Shown one piece after another: positions 45,838 to 55,139 of a DNA stretch of 64,000 bases. The notes beneath the pieces are model-generated. The model made no database searches, was not told the origin of the DNA, and saw only the letters and a list, made by a program, of their open reading frames with translations. This stretch comes from Acinetobacter sp. LoGeW2-3. GTDB taxonomy: Bacteria; Pseudomonadota; Gammaproteobacteria; Pseudomonadales; Moraxellaceae. The stretch covers positions 1 through 64,000 of the forward strand of contig NZ_CP024012.1 of assembly GCF_002688565.1 (NCBI RefSeq), written 5' to 3'. The translations under genes were made by a program, and so were the position numbers. Position 1 is the first letter of the stretch; each line of letters opens with the position of its first letter.

Positions 45838-48800
45838 TTTCTAAGCTGCCTACATGGCAGTGAACTAATGACTTTAGGTTCAGCCATGCCAAGCTCACTT
45901 CTAAGCTGCCTACATGGCAGTGAACACTATCAAGACCTTGAGCAAGGTAACATGGATCTTCTAAGCTGCCTACATGGCAGTGAACCTCAAGGTCTTGGAA
46001 GTACTGAGCCAGTAATGTTTCTAAGCTGCCTACATGGCAGTGAACCTGCTGGAATAACAATAGATACACTTTTATCATTTCTAAGCTGCCTACATGGCAG
46101 TGAACCAACTAGAACCGCATTTTGACGCGGTGTTCAATTTCTAAGCTGCCTACATGGCAGTGAACGGCTTGGCTGGCAAAGTCCATGCCCTTGAATTTTT
46201 CTAAGCTGCCTACATGGCAGTGAACGGTGACAGTTTGCATGATGCTTATCAGTCATGTTTCTAAGCTGCCTACATGGCAGTGAACTCTAGGGATTTACGA
46301 CAACACTAACGCTAAATTTTCTAAGCTGCCTACATGGCAGTGAACCGGACTCAGGGCCTCTCTCACTGATCAATGAATTTCTAAGCTGCCTACATGGCAG
46401 TGAACAGGCTTTGGCCAAGGTAGAACCGGATGCTTGCTTTCTAAGCTGCCTACATGGCAGTGAACACAATGTAATTTCAAATGTATCTTCACAAGAATTT
46501 CTAAGCTGCCTACATGGCAGTGAACCCAGACATTACCAATGCTCAGATAGCGACCCTTTTCTAAGCTGCCTACATGGCAGTGAACAGGATCTGTCTGACT
46601 CACTCAAGACTTTGGTTTTTCTAAGCTGCCTACATGGCAGTGAACCAACTGGAACGGTTCGACTGGCGACTGATTTATTTCTAAGCTGCCTACATGGCAG
46701 TGAACTTAGCAGTGCCCGTCTCTAAATCTGAAATTACTTTCTAAGCTGCCTACATGGCAGTGAACGCATTGCATCGTAATATCGCACCTTAGCGTCATTT
46801 CTAAGCTGCCTACATGGCAGTGAACTCTGCATTTTTGAAGTGACTCTTTCTTCAATTTTTCTAAGCTGCCTACATGGCAGTGAACGCCTGAAAATAGGCC
46901 GTACAGCAATAATGGATTTTCTAAGCTGCCTACATGGCAGTGAACAGGAGCACACCATGAGCATTTTAAAATTAGGTTTTCTAAGCTGCCTACATGGCAG
47001 TGAACAAGGATTTTAAAAATGATTCAGATGCTCGTTTTTTCTAAGCTGCCTACATGGCAGTGAACCATCGCTATGCGTTCGGCTGTTATTTGCATACTTT
47101 CTAAGCTGCCTACATGGCAGTGAACGATCAGTACTTATCCGCCAAGCGGATCTACTATTTCTAAGCTGCCTACATGGCAGTGAACATCTTGGCCATGAAT
47201 GGGCAGTTCCTCTCTGATTTCTAAGCTGCCTACATGGCAGTGAACCCAGTGGATATTGATTCTTGGCTTGTGGTGAATTTCTAAGCTGCCTACATGGCAG
47301 TGAACCTGGCAGGCAGACGGACAGAAGGGCCATTGGGTTTCTAAGCTGCCTACATGGCAGTGAACCTTTGTTTACTGGTCCTCTGAACCAGATTGAATTT
47401 CTAAGCTGCCTACATGGCAGTGAACACCTGTCAGCTAACACAATGAACCTATTGGCATTTCTAAGCTGCCTACATGGCAGTGAACCTTGTACCCATCAAT
47501 CTGAGATTGCATCAGCTTTTCTAAGCTGCCTACATGGCAGTGAACTATGGGCCTGATCCGAGACGTGCAAATCAATGTTTCTAAGCTGCCTACATGGCAG
47601 TGAACAGTTTTCAGGATTTCACCAAGATACTATTAAATTTCTAAGCTGCCTACATGGCAGTGAACATGAAAACACAAAACAAACCTTTGAATTTTTATTT
47701 CTAAGCTGCCTACATGGCAGTGAACTGCGTAGCTTTGATAATCACCATCAATTTAATTTTCTAAGCTGCCTACATGGCAGTGAACTGGCTACCGTGTTGC
47801 ACCTACTCATATCGCAATTTTCTAAGCTGCCTACATGGCAGTGAACCATGCGCGACATGTAACGCACACTCTTAATGATTTCTAAGCTGCCTACATGGCA
47901 GTGAACTACATAGCTATCTGCAAAAGCCCAAGCAGCAATTTCTAAGCTGCCTACATGGCAGTGAACGCTTCTTGTGCTAACTGCTGAGCTTCCTCTTTTT
48001 TCTAAGCTGCCTACATGGCAGTGAACAATGAAGTAGCTTGCGTACTCATCACCTATATATTTCTAAGCTGCCTACATGGCAGTGAACAAGAATTAGGTTT
48101 TATTTCCGAAAAGAAACAATTTCTAAGCTGCCTACATGGCAGTGAACGTGAAATTATTATGAATACAAAAGTTAATGAATTTCTAAGCTGCCTACATGGC
48201 AGTGAACTGTACTGGGTCGGCATAGCAAAAGCCGTAAATTTTCTAAGCTGCCTACATGGCAGTGAACTTTGGAAATAATTTGGTTATTCAAATAGACATT
48301 TTCTAAGCTGCCTACATGGCAGTGAACTTGCATCTGAGACATAAGCCTTGATTGACTTATTTCTAAGCTGCCTACATGGCAGTGAACATACTGACTTAGT
48401 GCAGTTTAAAACAAGTGATTTTCTAAGCTGCCTACATGGCAGTGAACGCCAAAATGCTTAAACTCAACGGTCTTATTGTTTTCTAAGCTGCCTACATGGC
48501 AGTGAACCAATAGTTAAAAGAAAAACCCTTGCAGAATAATTTCTAAGCTGCCTACATGGCAGTGAACCTAAATGCCGTAATTCGCGTTTTAGAGTTTGGT
48601 TTCTAAGCTGCCTACATGGCAGTGAACACGTGGTTTTAGTTTGGCATGGTCAATATCTATTTCTAAGCTGCCTACATGGCAGTGAACTTAACTTTTCTGA
48701 AAAGTTTAAAGTAGGTGATTTTCTAAGCTGCCTACATGGCAGTGAACCATTGGTTGGTATTCCTGCTATCACTGCGTATTTTCTAAGCTGCCTACATGGC

Positions 48801-50487
48801 AGTGAACAAATCTTAAATCCTGAATATCGCACTTATCCCTTTCTAAGCTGCCTACATGGCAGTGAACGTGTTTGATGCCGACTCTCTAGTAAACCATACT
48901 TTCTAAGCTGCCTACATGGCAGTGAACTATACAGCGATCTCTTGTGACCCAAGGTCATTTTTCTAAGCTGCCTACATGGCAGTGAACGAACAAAAGTTGT
49001 CAATCACACTTGCCGATATTTTCTAAGCTGCCTACATGGCAGTGAACGGCTTTTCACGCCTGGCTTATACGACGGAACATTTCTAAGCTGCCTACATGGC
49101 AGTGAACAAACTTGCTGCCATTCCCTCTTATTACTCCACTTTCTAAGCTGCCTACATGGCAGTGAACATTTGGCTCAATTAATATTGCTTTATCCCAATT
49201 TTCTAAGCTGCCTACATGGCAGTGAACATGAATATGGGTTGGCTCTGGTGATTCGATCTTTTCTAAGCTGCCTACATGGCAGTGAACGTTGGTGGAAATC
49301 ATGGGACAAGTGGCGGTGATTTCTAAGCTGCCTACATGGCAGTGAACATGATGTCGGTTCACGGCATAGAAATTATGGATTTCTAAGCTGCCTACATGGC
49401 AGTGAACATAGCGATATTCATCACCATCACGTGCAAACATTTCTAAGCTGCCTACATGGCAGTGAACCATCTGAGTGATCAGAGCTAATAAGTCCTTGAT
49501 TTCTAAGCTGCCTACATGGCAGTGAACGAGAATCAAGGATTTTGACACCCTGAAAGTTTTTTCTAAGCTGCCTACATGGCAGTGAACCACTGCTGGACTT
49601 GTTTATTATTTTTTGATTATTTCTAAGCTGCCTACATGGCAGTGAACCAGAATAGAATAGAATCTATTGACATAGGACTTTTCTAAGCTGCCTACATGGC
49701 AGTGAACAACCTGACAATTCCTGTTGGTGGTGGCTATGATTTCTAAGCTGCCTACATGGCAGTGAAGGTTTTCTTAGCTGCATCGCCAAGCTTGGTTTTT
49801 TTCTAAGCTGCCTACATGGCAGTGAACTGTTCGGGCAATCAGCAGCGGGCTTTGCGTCATTTCTAAGCTGCCTACATGGCAGTGAACTTTGCAGCAGCGA
49901 TTATTTATGTAGGGATGTTTTTCTAAGCTGCCTACATGGCAGTGAACGATGCAGCTAAGAAAACCTTGAAAGACGTTGATTTCTAAGCTGCCTACATGGC
50001 AGTGAACTTCAACAAGGTTGCCGAAGTCGAAACGGTCAATTTCTAAGCTGCCTACATGGCAGTGAACACAAATTCAGGCTGCTGGTTGCTGCGCTTGTCT
50101 TTCTAAGCTGCCTACATGGCAGTGAACGTTGGGTTTCATGGCAAAAACTCCCTGGTGATTTTCTAAGCTGCCTACATGGCAGTGAACGCTTTCGCGCTCG
50201 GCAGCTTTGTTGAACTCTCTTTCTAAGCTGCCTACATGGCAGTGAACCAGTTGCAGTAGACGGTCAAAGTTTCGCGCGTTTTCTAAGCTGCCTACATGGC
50301 AGTGAACTTAATCTATTTGTGGCAATGATGATGCTAGACTTTCTAAGCTGCCTACATGGCAGTGAACAAGCCAATCGCATGCAGCTTGTTCATTAATGCT
50401 TTCTAAGCTGCCTACATGGCAGTGAACTCATCGTACTCAACCACACGACCATCTTTAAATTTCTAAGCTGCCTACATGGCAGTGAAC
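45838..50487 (-). CRISPR. Type I-F CRISPR array, 78 repeats and 77 spacers
   Basis: The 28-bp repeat on the plus strand reads TTTCTAAGCTGCC, TACATGGCAGTGAAC; the transcribed (minus) sense begins GTTCACTGCC, the type I-F form with a CTGCC/GGCAG hairpin. Units recur every 60 bp (32-bp spacers) except two 33-bp spacers near 47786 and 48027. Repeats are almost identical from end to end, including the distal one at 45838. One has its last base changed (C to G at 49767). The leader is on the right next to csy4, so the newest spacers are near 50.4 kb. Long reading frames across the array are repeat artefacts, not genes. Confidence 0.98.
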
Positions 50488-50618
50488 AGTGATTTTAACG
50501 CAAAAAATAAAGCTATAACAGTGATTTAACCCTTAAATCCCGTAAAAGACCCAAGTTTCAAATCACTGTCATAACCTATTGATTTTATTAAGCTGTTAAA
50601 GATTAAAAAAATATTGGG
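50488..50618 (-). promoter_or_regulatory. CRISPR leader
   Basis: 131-bp AT-rich region between csy4 and the first repeat. ACAGTGATTT occurs at 50486-50495 and 50518-50527 and inverted at 50560-50569. These could bind integration host factor or Cas1-Cas2/3 during spacer uptake. It should contain the pre-crRNA promoter. Confidence 0.7.
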
Positions 50619-51233
50619 TTAAAATTCAGGTACAGATGACTCTGAACTTAATCCATAAGTGCTAAAAACCTGAGTTTCAGATTTTTCAGCAGATTGTTTT
50701 TCAATGAAGATTTTAAAAGCGTGCTTTTGACTTAACTCTAAATTTTCAGAAGAACTATCACTCAGCATATTGATATAGGGCAAATCAGTTGTTTTTACAA
50801 ACTTACCGTAATGTGCCAAGGCATTTTCATAACTAAAACGCCCTTTTCGCTCATCATGTCGCGCTAAGCGTGCAGCACTGCTTTTGACTTGCTTACGCTT
50901 ATACAGTGCATAACCCGTAACTTTTTTTGAAGACACTGGTTTTACAGAACTAATATGTACATAGTCCAAATAACGACTGAGCCATTTGGGCACATCCAAT
51001 TGAATTAATTCCTGTTCACTTAAGCCAAAGATACGTAACTTTTCGCCAATAAATCCCTTCCCTTTTTGAGGATCAAAACGATAATCAGGAAATGAAAAGC
51101 CAATTTTCACCTTACTGCTTTCGTCTTTTAAACCAGCCAATGCAAGATGTAGCTGTTTATAAATTTTAGACCATAAAAAGTTAATCGAGATTTCATCATC
51201 TGGCAGAAATTTTAATTCCAGATAATACTTCAT
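50619..51233 (-). CDS. cas6f: Cas6f (Csy4) crRNA endoribonuclease
   Basis: Cuts pre-crRNA at the base of each repeat hairpin and stays bound to the crRNA 3' end. It has 204 residues. His29 in KIYKQLHLALAGL corresponds to the catalytic His29 of Pseudomonas Csy4. An Arg-rich helix for hairpin recognition follows (SSAARLARHDERKGRFSYENALAHYGK) and the C-terminus is YGLSSESSVPEF. It overlaps the csy3 stop by one base and is last of the Cascade genes, adjoining the leader. Confidence 0.94.
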   Translation of the reverse strand: MKYYLELKFLPDDEISINFLWSKIYKQLHLALAGLKDESSKVKIGFSFPDYRFDPQKGKGFIGEKLRIFGLSEQELIQLDVPKWLSRYLDYVHISSVKPVSSKKVTGYALYKRKQVKSSAARLARHDERKGRFSYENALAHYGKFVKTTDLPYINMLSDSSSENLELSQKHAFKIFIEKQSAEKSETQVFSTYGLSSESSVPEF

Positions 51234-52273
51234 TATTTATCACTCTCGCCAAATACACCACCACGAACCAAAACTGCCATCACATAATGCTGCTGTTCAA
51301 GTTCAGGTACTTTATTGTCGTTGACCCAAGCATCAAACAAGCTATAAAAATCTTGTTTTTCTTTTGGTTGGCGATATGCCTTACCTTCCGAGGTTACTGA
51401 ACCGTATGGCTCAACTGCAATCGGTTTATCTGCATTTGGATACCATGTATCAATCGTACGTAGTGCATTACCAATTTTTTGTGAATGAATGCCTGCTTCT
51501 TGATTGCCAAAAGAGTATAGAGTTTTACTCTTAGCACCTTTGGAATTGCTCGTATCTAGAATCAGTTCTTGTGATGGATATACTTCTTGCCCTTCACCTA
51601 AACGAGAAAAACCTGTCACTTTAAGTAATACATGTTCCTGACCATTTAAACCTGCTTCAATCCAAGCGGAAAGCTTTTGAATTTCATTTTTTTGGTCTTG
51701 ATGTATTGTTGCTTCATTTAAACGATTTTGTAAAGCATCAAAACTTAATTTTTCTACGCTCTTACCATCAATTAAACGTTCAACTGTAACCGTGACATTT
51801 TCAGCACCAATACGGTTACGCCACAAGAATCGACCATTCGCTAAATTCACAGCATAACGATTTGCAAGTTCACTAAATTTATTCGCAGCTTCATAACCTG
51901 ATACCACTGCTTCAAGGCGTTCCGCAAATGCTGCATCATTACATGCAGATGGACGACCTACATTCGGCAAGACACGTAAGCTAAACGTCACAGCAACGGT
52001 ATCTTTGCCTTGTGGTAAAGCAGCAACATCTACCGTTTGCAAATTGGCTTTATTCACGGCTGCATTGATGGCTGCTTCATCCGTTTCTTTACTATTTTTA
52101 GGACGATTAGAAATCGTACCACGTACCGATTTTTCTTGAATTAAGATCGGTGTGTTTCCTGCACCTTGTGCAATATCCGCCCAATTTACGGCAAACATAC
52201 GACCATCTGATGCATCTAAATGACGGTTAAATGAAAGTACTGATGCTGTTTTTAATTTGTCATTCTTAGCCAT
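51233..52273 (-). CDS. cas7f: Cas7f (Csy3) Cascade backbone
   Basis: 346-residue RAMP protein that coats the crRNA spacer in six copies. Recognised by order and by segments such as ASVLSFNRHLDASDGRMF at the N-terminus and NRYAVNLANGRFLWRNR in the middle. It starts 2 bp after the csy2 stop. Length is normal (about 340). Confidence 0.93.
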   Translation of the reverse strand: MAKNDKLKTASVLSFNRHLDASDGRMFAVNWADIAQGAGNTPILIQEKSVRGTISNRPKNSKETDEAAINAAVNKANLQTVDVAALPQGKDTVAVTFSLRVLPNVGRPSACNDAAFAERLEAVVSGYEAANKFSELANRYAVNLANGRFLWRNRIGAENVTVTVERLIDGKSVEKLSFDALQNRLNEATIHQDQKNEIQKLSAWIEAGLNGQEHVLLKVTGFSRLGEGQEVYPSQELILDTSNSKGAKSKTLYSFGNQEAGIHSQKIGNALRTIDTWYPNADKPIAVEPYGSVTSEGKAYRQPKEKQDFYSLFDAWVNDNKVPELEQQHYVMAVLVRGGVFGESDK

Positions 52274-52275
52274 GA

Positions 52276-53376
52276 TTAAATTTCCTCTTCTTCTATTTCA
52301 AAGTCAAATGATTGATGTAGTTCTTCGTCTGTTAATGACGCGTAAATTTCTGATTTAGGTGAAAATGGTTGAACGAGCTCATACAGCCCATTTTTGGGTT
52401 CAGTGTTGTAGTTCCACAAAATGTCCATGATATTTTCAATACGATGTGGACTTTGCCATTCACCTAAACTGATTAAGGTTTCAACAAAGGTGGCAGGATA
52501 GTCATCATGACGTAATCCTTTAATGCTGCCTTCAGGCTGTAAAGCCGTTAAAGCTGCATAACCAATGGGTATCGGCACAAGCCAACCTTTTAAATGTTCA
52601 GGGCGTGGTCGTAACGTCCAAACACCCTCTACTGATTCTTGATCAACTGGTGCTTCTTGCGCAGTACTGACAAAATTGAAGCGTTGAATATCCAATAACG
52701 TATCGAGCAAATCAGGACTATTTTTCTGAGTCGCTAAATATGTTGGATTTTGCACTAACCAATTTTGATGTGCCATCAACAGCTCATGACGATGCTGTAA
52801 AGCAAAACCTGGTAATACACTCCGACGTAGTGTTTTGGTTTTCTCTACTGCATCGTGTTCTGACCAATTGATCAATTTAGGTTTGACACGTTTGTGTGGA
52901 AATACCGAACCGCCTGCCAAACGCATGTTGTAGACCAACTGATTTAATCGAGCTAACAAGCTTTGCGTCTGAGTCGATAAATCTTCGTCATTGGCAGATA
53001 GATGTTCGTCTAGCCCATCTCCTGCTAAACCAATCAGTAAACTGACTTCAAAGTGTCCTTTGCCCTCTTCAATCATCGCAGGTGTAGAACCATCTGCTTT
53101 TAAAGGGTGACGAGCTAAATTCAGTTGATACGGTGAATAACGGAAATTATTGGTTTTGGTAATTTGTGGATTAAATTGATGCGATATAATCCCAATACCA
53201 CAACATTCAACAGTTGCATATTCAGTAATTTGATTCAGCTGACGCTGTAAATGATGCATAAATCCAGTAAATGCACTTGGTGCTGGGAAGCCCCACGTTA
53301 AATGACTACTGATAATCGATGCATTTTCAACATTTAGACGTACAACATACAATGCTTTAGGATAAGTTAAATGCAT
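52276..53376 (-). CDS. cas5f: Cas5f (Csy2) Cascade subunit
   Basis: 366 residues. It binds the crRNA 5' handle together with Csy1. N-terminal RAMP fold segments: ALYVVRLNVENASIISSHLTWGFPAPSAFTGFMHHLQRQL; the later GGSVFPHK and PIPIGYAAL segments are typical. The start overlaps the csy1 stop by one base, indicating translational coupling. It is somewhat longer than the Pseudomonas protein because of a C-terminal acidic tail (FDFEIEEEEI). Confidence 0.92.
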   Translation of the reverse strand: MHLTYPKALYVVRLNVENASIISSHLTWGFPAPSAFTGFMHHLQRQLNQITEYATVECCGIGIISHQFNPQITKTNNFRYSPYQLNLARHPLKADGSTPAMIEEGKGHFEVSLLIGLAGDGLDEHLSANDEDLSTQTQSLLARLNQLVYNMRLAGGSVFPHKRVKPKLINWSEHDAVEKTKTLRRSVLPGFALQHRHELLMAHQNWLVQNPTYLATQKNSPDLLDTLLDIQRFNFVSTAQEAPVDQESVEGVWTLRPRPEHLKGWLVPIPIGYAALTALQPEGSIKGLRHDDYPATFVETLISLGEWQSPHRIENIMDILWNYNTEPKNGLYELVQPFSPKSEIYASLTDEELHQSFDFEIEEEEI

Positions 53377-54710
53377 TAAGCAAACTCCTCTTTCAGCAAT
53401 TTTAATTTTTCACGTAAAATCAAAGACCAAGCACGGGCTTCATGATCGTCTAAATCCACAATCTTGCCTTTTTTTGTGAGGATCTCATTCAGCCATGTGC
53501 CAAAGTTATAACCCACTTCAGTATGCCAATCTCGTTCACGATAAGCCTGTAACCACTCAGCTTCTTCTTCCATCAATTCTTCGGCATCCTCTTTATTAAA
53601 GAGTTCTTCCCGATAGCCATAATCGAGCCAATAACTTTCTGCACGACTAAAACTAGACTTCTGTGTCCAACCCGATGGTGCACTTTGTTGTAGCTCAAAA
53701 CTTATATCAATAATGCAATCCGCCAATTTAGATACCAAGTCATCCCGTTGTGCACGAAATTCCTCGTTATTGCGACGATCTTCTTTACGATACAAAGTCA
53801 CGATTTTATGCAACAAAGACTTAATGTCTTTACGGTTGCTTAAATAGCCTGTAAAAACCGAACCACGTTTTGGTAATTCAATCTGCTGACCTTTCCAAGT
53901 CGGTGGAATGGATGGTAATAGCCACATGGAGCCACGTCGGTCACTATTAAGCTGTGAAATATTTTGCGGTTTAGAACCACCAAAATTTTGTACCAAGAGA
54001 TTCGGATACTCACGGCTTTCATGGGCATGGTGTATTTTTTTAAACCGTGCTTCACGTAGTGCTTTACTCTCATCACTAAAACGATCATGAGAAAGCTGTT
54101 GATACGCTCGGTGAATCAACGAACTCGGATATAAAATCACTAAAGTATGATATTCATCATCTTGCACAGGAAACAGCACTTGTTTAGAGAAGCGTCCTGC
54201 ATTGAGTTCTGTTGGCAACTGACTGAACGCTAAAAAGCGTTCATAACGTAACTGTGCAATTTCAGATTTCACAGATAATGCTGAGATTAATTCCTGATCT
54301 GCATTTAACAACCGATCAAGCAACGATGTACCTTGAAAAGATAAACGTAGCATCTTAAATACATCTAATACGGCAGCATTACCAATCACATCAGCATCTA
54401 GTTTTATACCTTGGGAACCCACATAATGATGCGTTTTGTCCGTATTGCTATAAAACATAGCAGATGCTTTTGAATCAGGATGGTGTTGTTTCGGTGTATG
54501 CGTCGCCAAACGTAATTGGCTAATGCGTAGACTCGCATCTTCCAACCACGTTTCAAACTCATATTTTTCCAATAGCTTGTCACGCTCTGCCATATCATCC
54601 GCTTTGAGTTTTTCCAGCTTTTCATTCAAACGTCCTTGAATATATTGCTCTATTAACTCACGAATGCTAGCAGGCTCGGAGTTTTGAACTCCCTCTACTT
54701 CATCATTCAT
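53376..54710 (-). CDS. cas8f: Cas8f (Csy1) large Cascade subunit
   Basis: 444 residues. It recognises the CC PAM and binds the crRNA 5' handle. Family segments: SREYPNLLVQNFGGSKPQNISQLNSDRRG and WLLPSIPPTW (central), ending in a helical bundle. It is first of the csy operon and is preceded by a 429-bp gap that contains the candidate CreTA-like module. No strong ribosome site is visible directly before ATG 54710, so translation may depend on upstream RNA structure or be weak. Confidence 0.93.
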   Translation of the reverse strand: MNDEVEGVQNSEPASIRELIEQYIQGRLNEKLEKLKADDMAERDKLLEKYEFETWLEDASLRISQLRLATHTPKQHHPDSKASAMFYSNTDKTHHYVGSQGIKLDADVIGNAAVLDVFKMLRLSFQGTSLLDRLLNADQELISALSVKSEIAQLRYERFLAFSQLPTELNAGRFSKQVLFPVQDDEYHTLVILYPSSLIHRAYQQLSHDRFSDESKALREARFKKIHHAHESREYPNLLVQNFGGSKPQNISQLNSDRRGSMWLLPSIPPTWKGQQIELPKRGSVFTGYLSNRKDIKSLLHKIVTLYRKEDRRNNEEFRAQRDDLVSKLADCIIDISFELQQSAPSGWTQKSSFSRAESYWLDYGYREELFNKEDAEELMEEEAEWLQAYRERDWHTEVGYNFGTWLNEILTKKGKIVDLDDHEARAWSLILREKLKLLKEEFA

Positions 54711-54764
54711 TTTTTGTACTCATTACAAAATAAATTATGTTTTAAATCATTTTTTGTTATCATC

Positions 54765-54783
54765 TTGATAGATTAACTATCAA
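54765..54783. promoter_or_regulatory. Perfect hairpin before csy1
   Basis: TTGATAG and CTATCAA arms around a 5-nt loop, about 55 bp before the csy1 start. There is no T-run, so it is not a standard terminator. It may be an operator or a 5' leader RNA structure. Confidence 0.5.
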
Positions 54784-54806
54784 TAATGATGTGTGATGCC
54801 AATTGG

Positions 54807-54889
54807 CTAGACCCTTCTAACTAAATGTGTGCTAAACATCGTTACCCCCCTTACCCTATCGGGTGATGTGTGATCCTGCCAGATCGATA
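54807..54889 (-). ncRNA. Candidate CreT-like toxin RNA with 10-codon mini-ORF
   Basis: On the minus strand a 10-codon ORF (54839-54807, MFSTHLVRRV) follows an unusually strong Shine-Dalgarno, AAGGGGGG, 5 nt before ATG. It contains tandem rare Arg codons AGA-AGG before its stop. A candidate promoter lies upstream: TTGTAC at 54925-54920, 17 bp, TAAAAA at 54902-54897, so transcription would begin near 54889. The start would carry a hairpin with CTATCG (54890-54885) and CGATAG (54861-54856). CreT RNAs are known to kill by sequestering rare tRNAs through a well-initiated mini-ORF. This assignment is inferred from layout; the RNA ends are estimates. Confidence 0.55.
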
Positions 54890-54911
54890 GTTAGTCTTTT
54901 TAATTTTTAAA

Positions 54912-54944
54912 CCTAGTTAGTACAATTAAACTATATTTTAAAAC
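54912..54944 (+). promoter_or_regulatory. Protospacer-like target with CC PAM, overlapping promoter
   Basis: CC at 54912-54913, the type I-F PAM, is followed by a sequence that matches the spacer of the solitary mini-array (55065-55095) at positions 1-5, 7-11, 13 and 15-20. Position 6, normally flipped out in type I targeting, is a mismatch. The target covers the -35 region of the minus-strand promoter proposed for the mini-ORF RNA. Confidence 0.7.
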
Positions 54945-55036
54945 CACTAAATCTAAGATAAATTATTTTTTCAGATATCACAAGTACAAAATTTAACAAC
55001 TTGTAAGTTGAGAGCATCAACAATTACACTATGCGT

Positions 55037-55123
55037 ATTCACTGCTAAACAAGCAGCTTAGAAATAGTTCGTACATTCAAACTAGTTTGTATTTTATTCA
55101 CTGCCATATAGGCAGCTTAGAAA
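55037..55123 (+). ncRNA. CreA-like mini-CRISPR: two degenerate repeats and one spacer
   Basis: Repeat-like units at 55037-55064 and 55096-55123 flank a 31-nt spacer (55065-55095). They read in the opposite strand sense to the main array. Unit 2 (ATTCACTGCC ATATA GGCAGCTTAGAAA) differs from the array repeat at two bases. Unit 1 is more diverged, but its stem CTGCT/AGCAG still pairs, replacing CTGCC/GGCAG by a compensatory change. The 8-nt handle CTTAGAAA is intact in both, so Csy4 could process a crRNA-like RNA. Convergent with cas3, whose stop is 17 bp away. Confidence 0.8.
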
Positions 55124-55139
55124 GCTAGGTTTATCAGGG

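Noticed and set aside
45838..50487. Many long open frames across the CRISPR region encoding recurring FLSCLHGSE, VHCHVGSLE or SLPCRQLR motifs
   Set aside because: They are translations of the 60-bp repeat units in different frames. Because 60 is a multiple of three, frames stay open by chance; there are no start signals or protein families.
54765..54783. Hairpin before csy1 as a transcription terminator of the proposed toxin RNA
   Set aside because: The stem is perfect, but no T-run follows on either strand, so termination is not supported.
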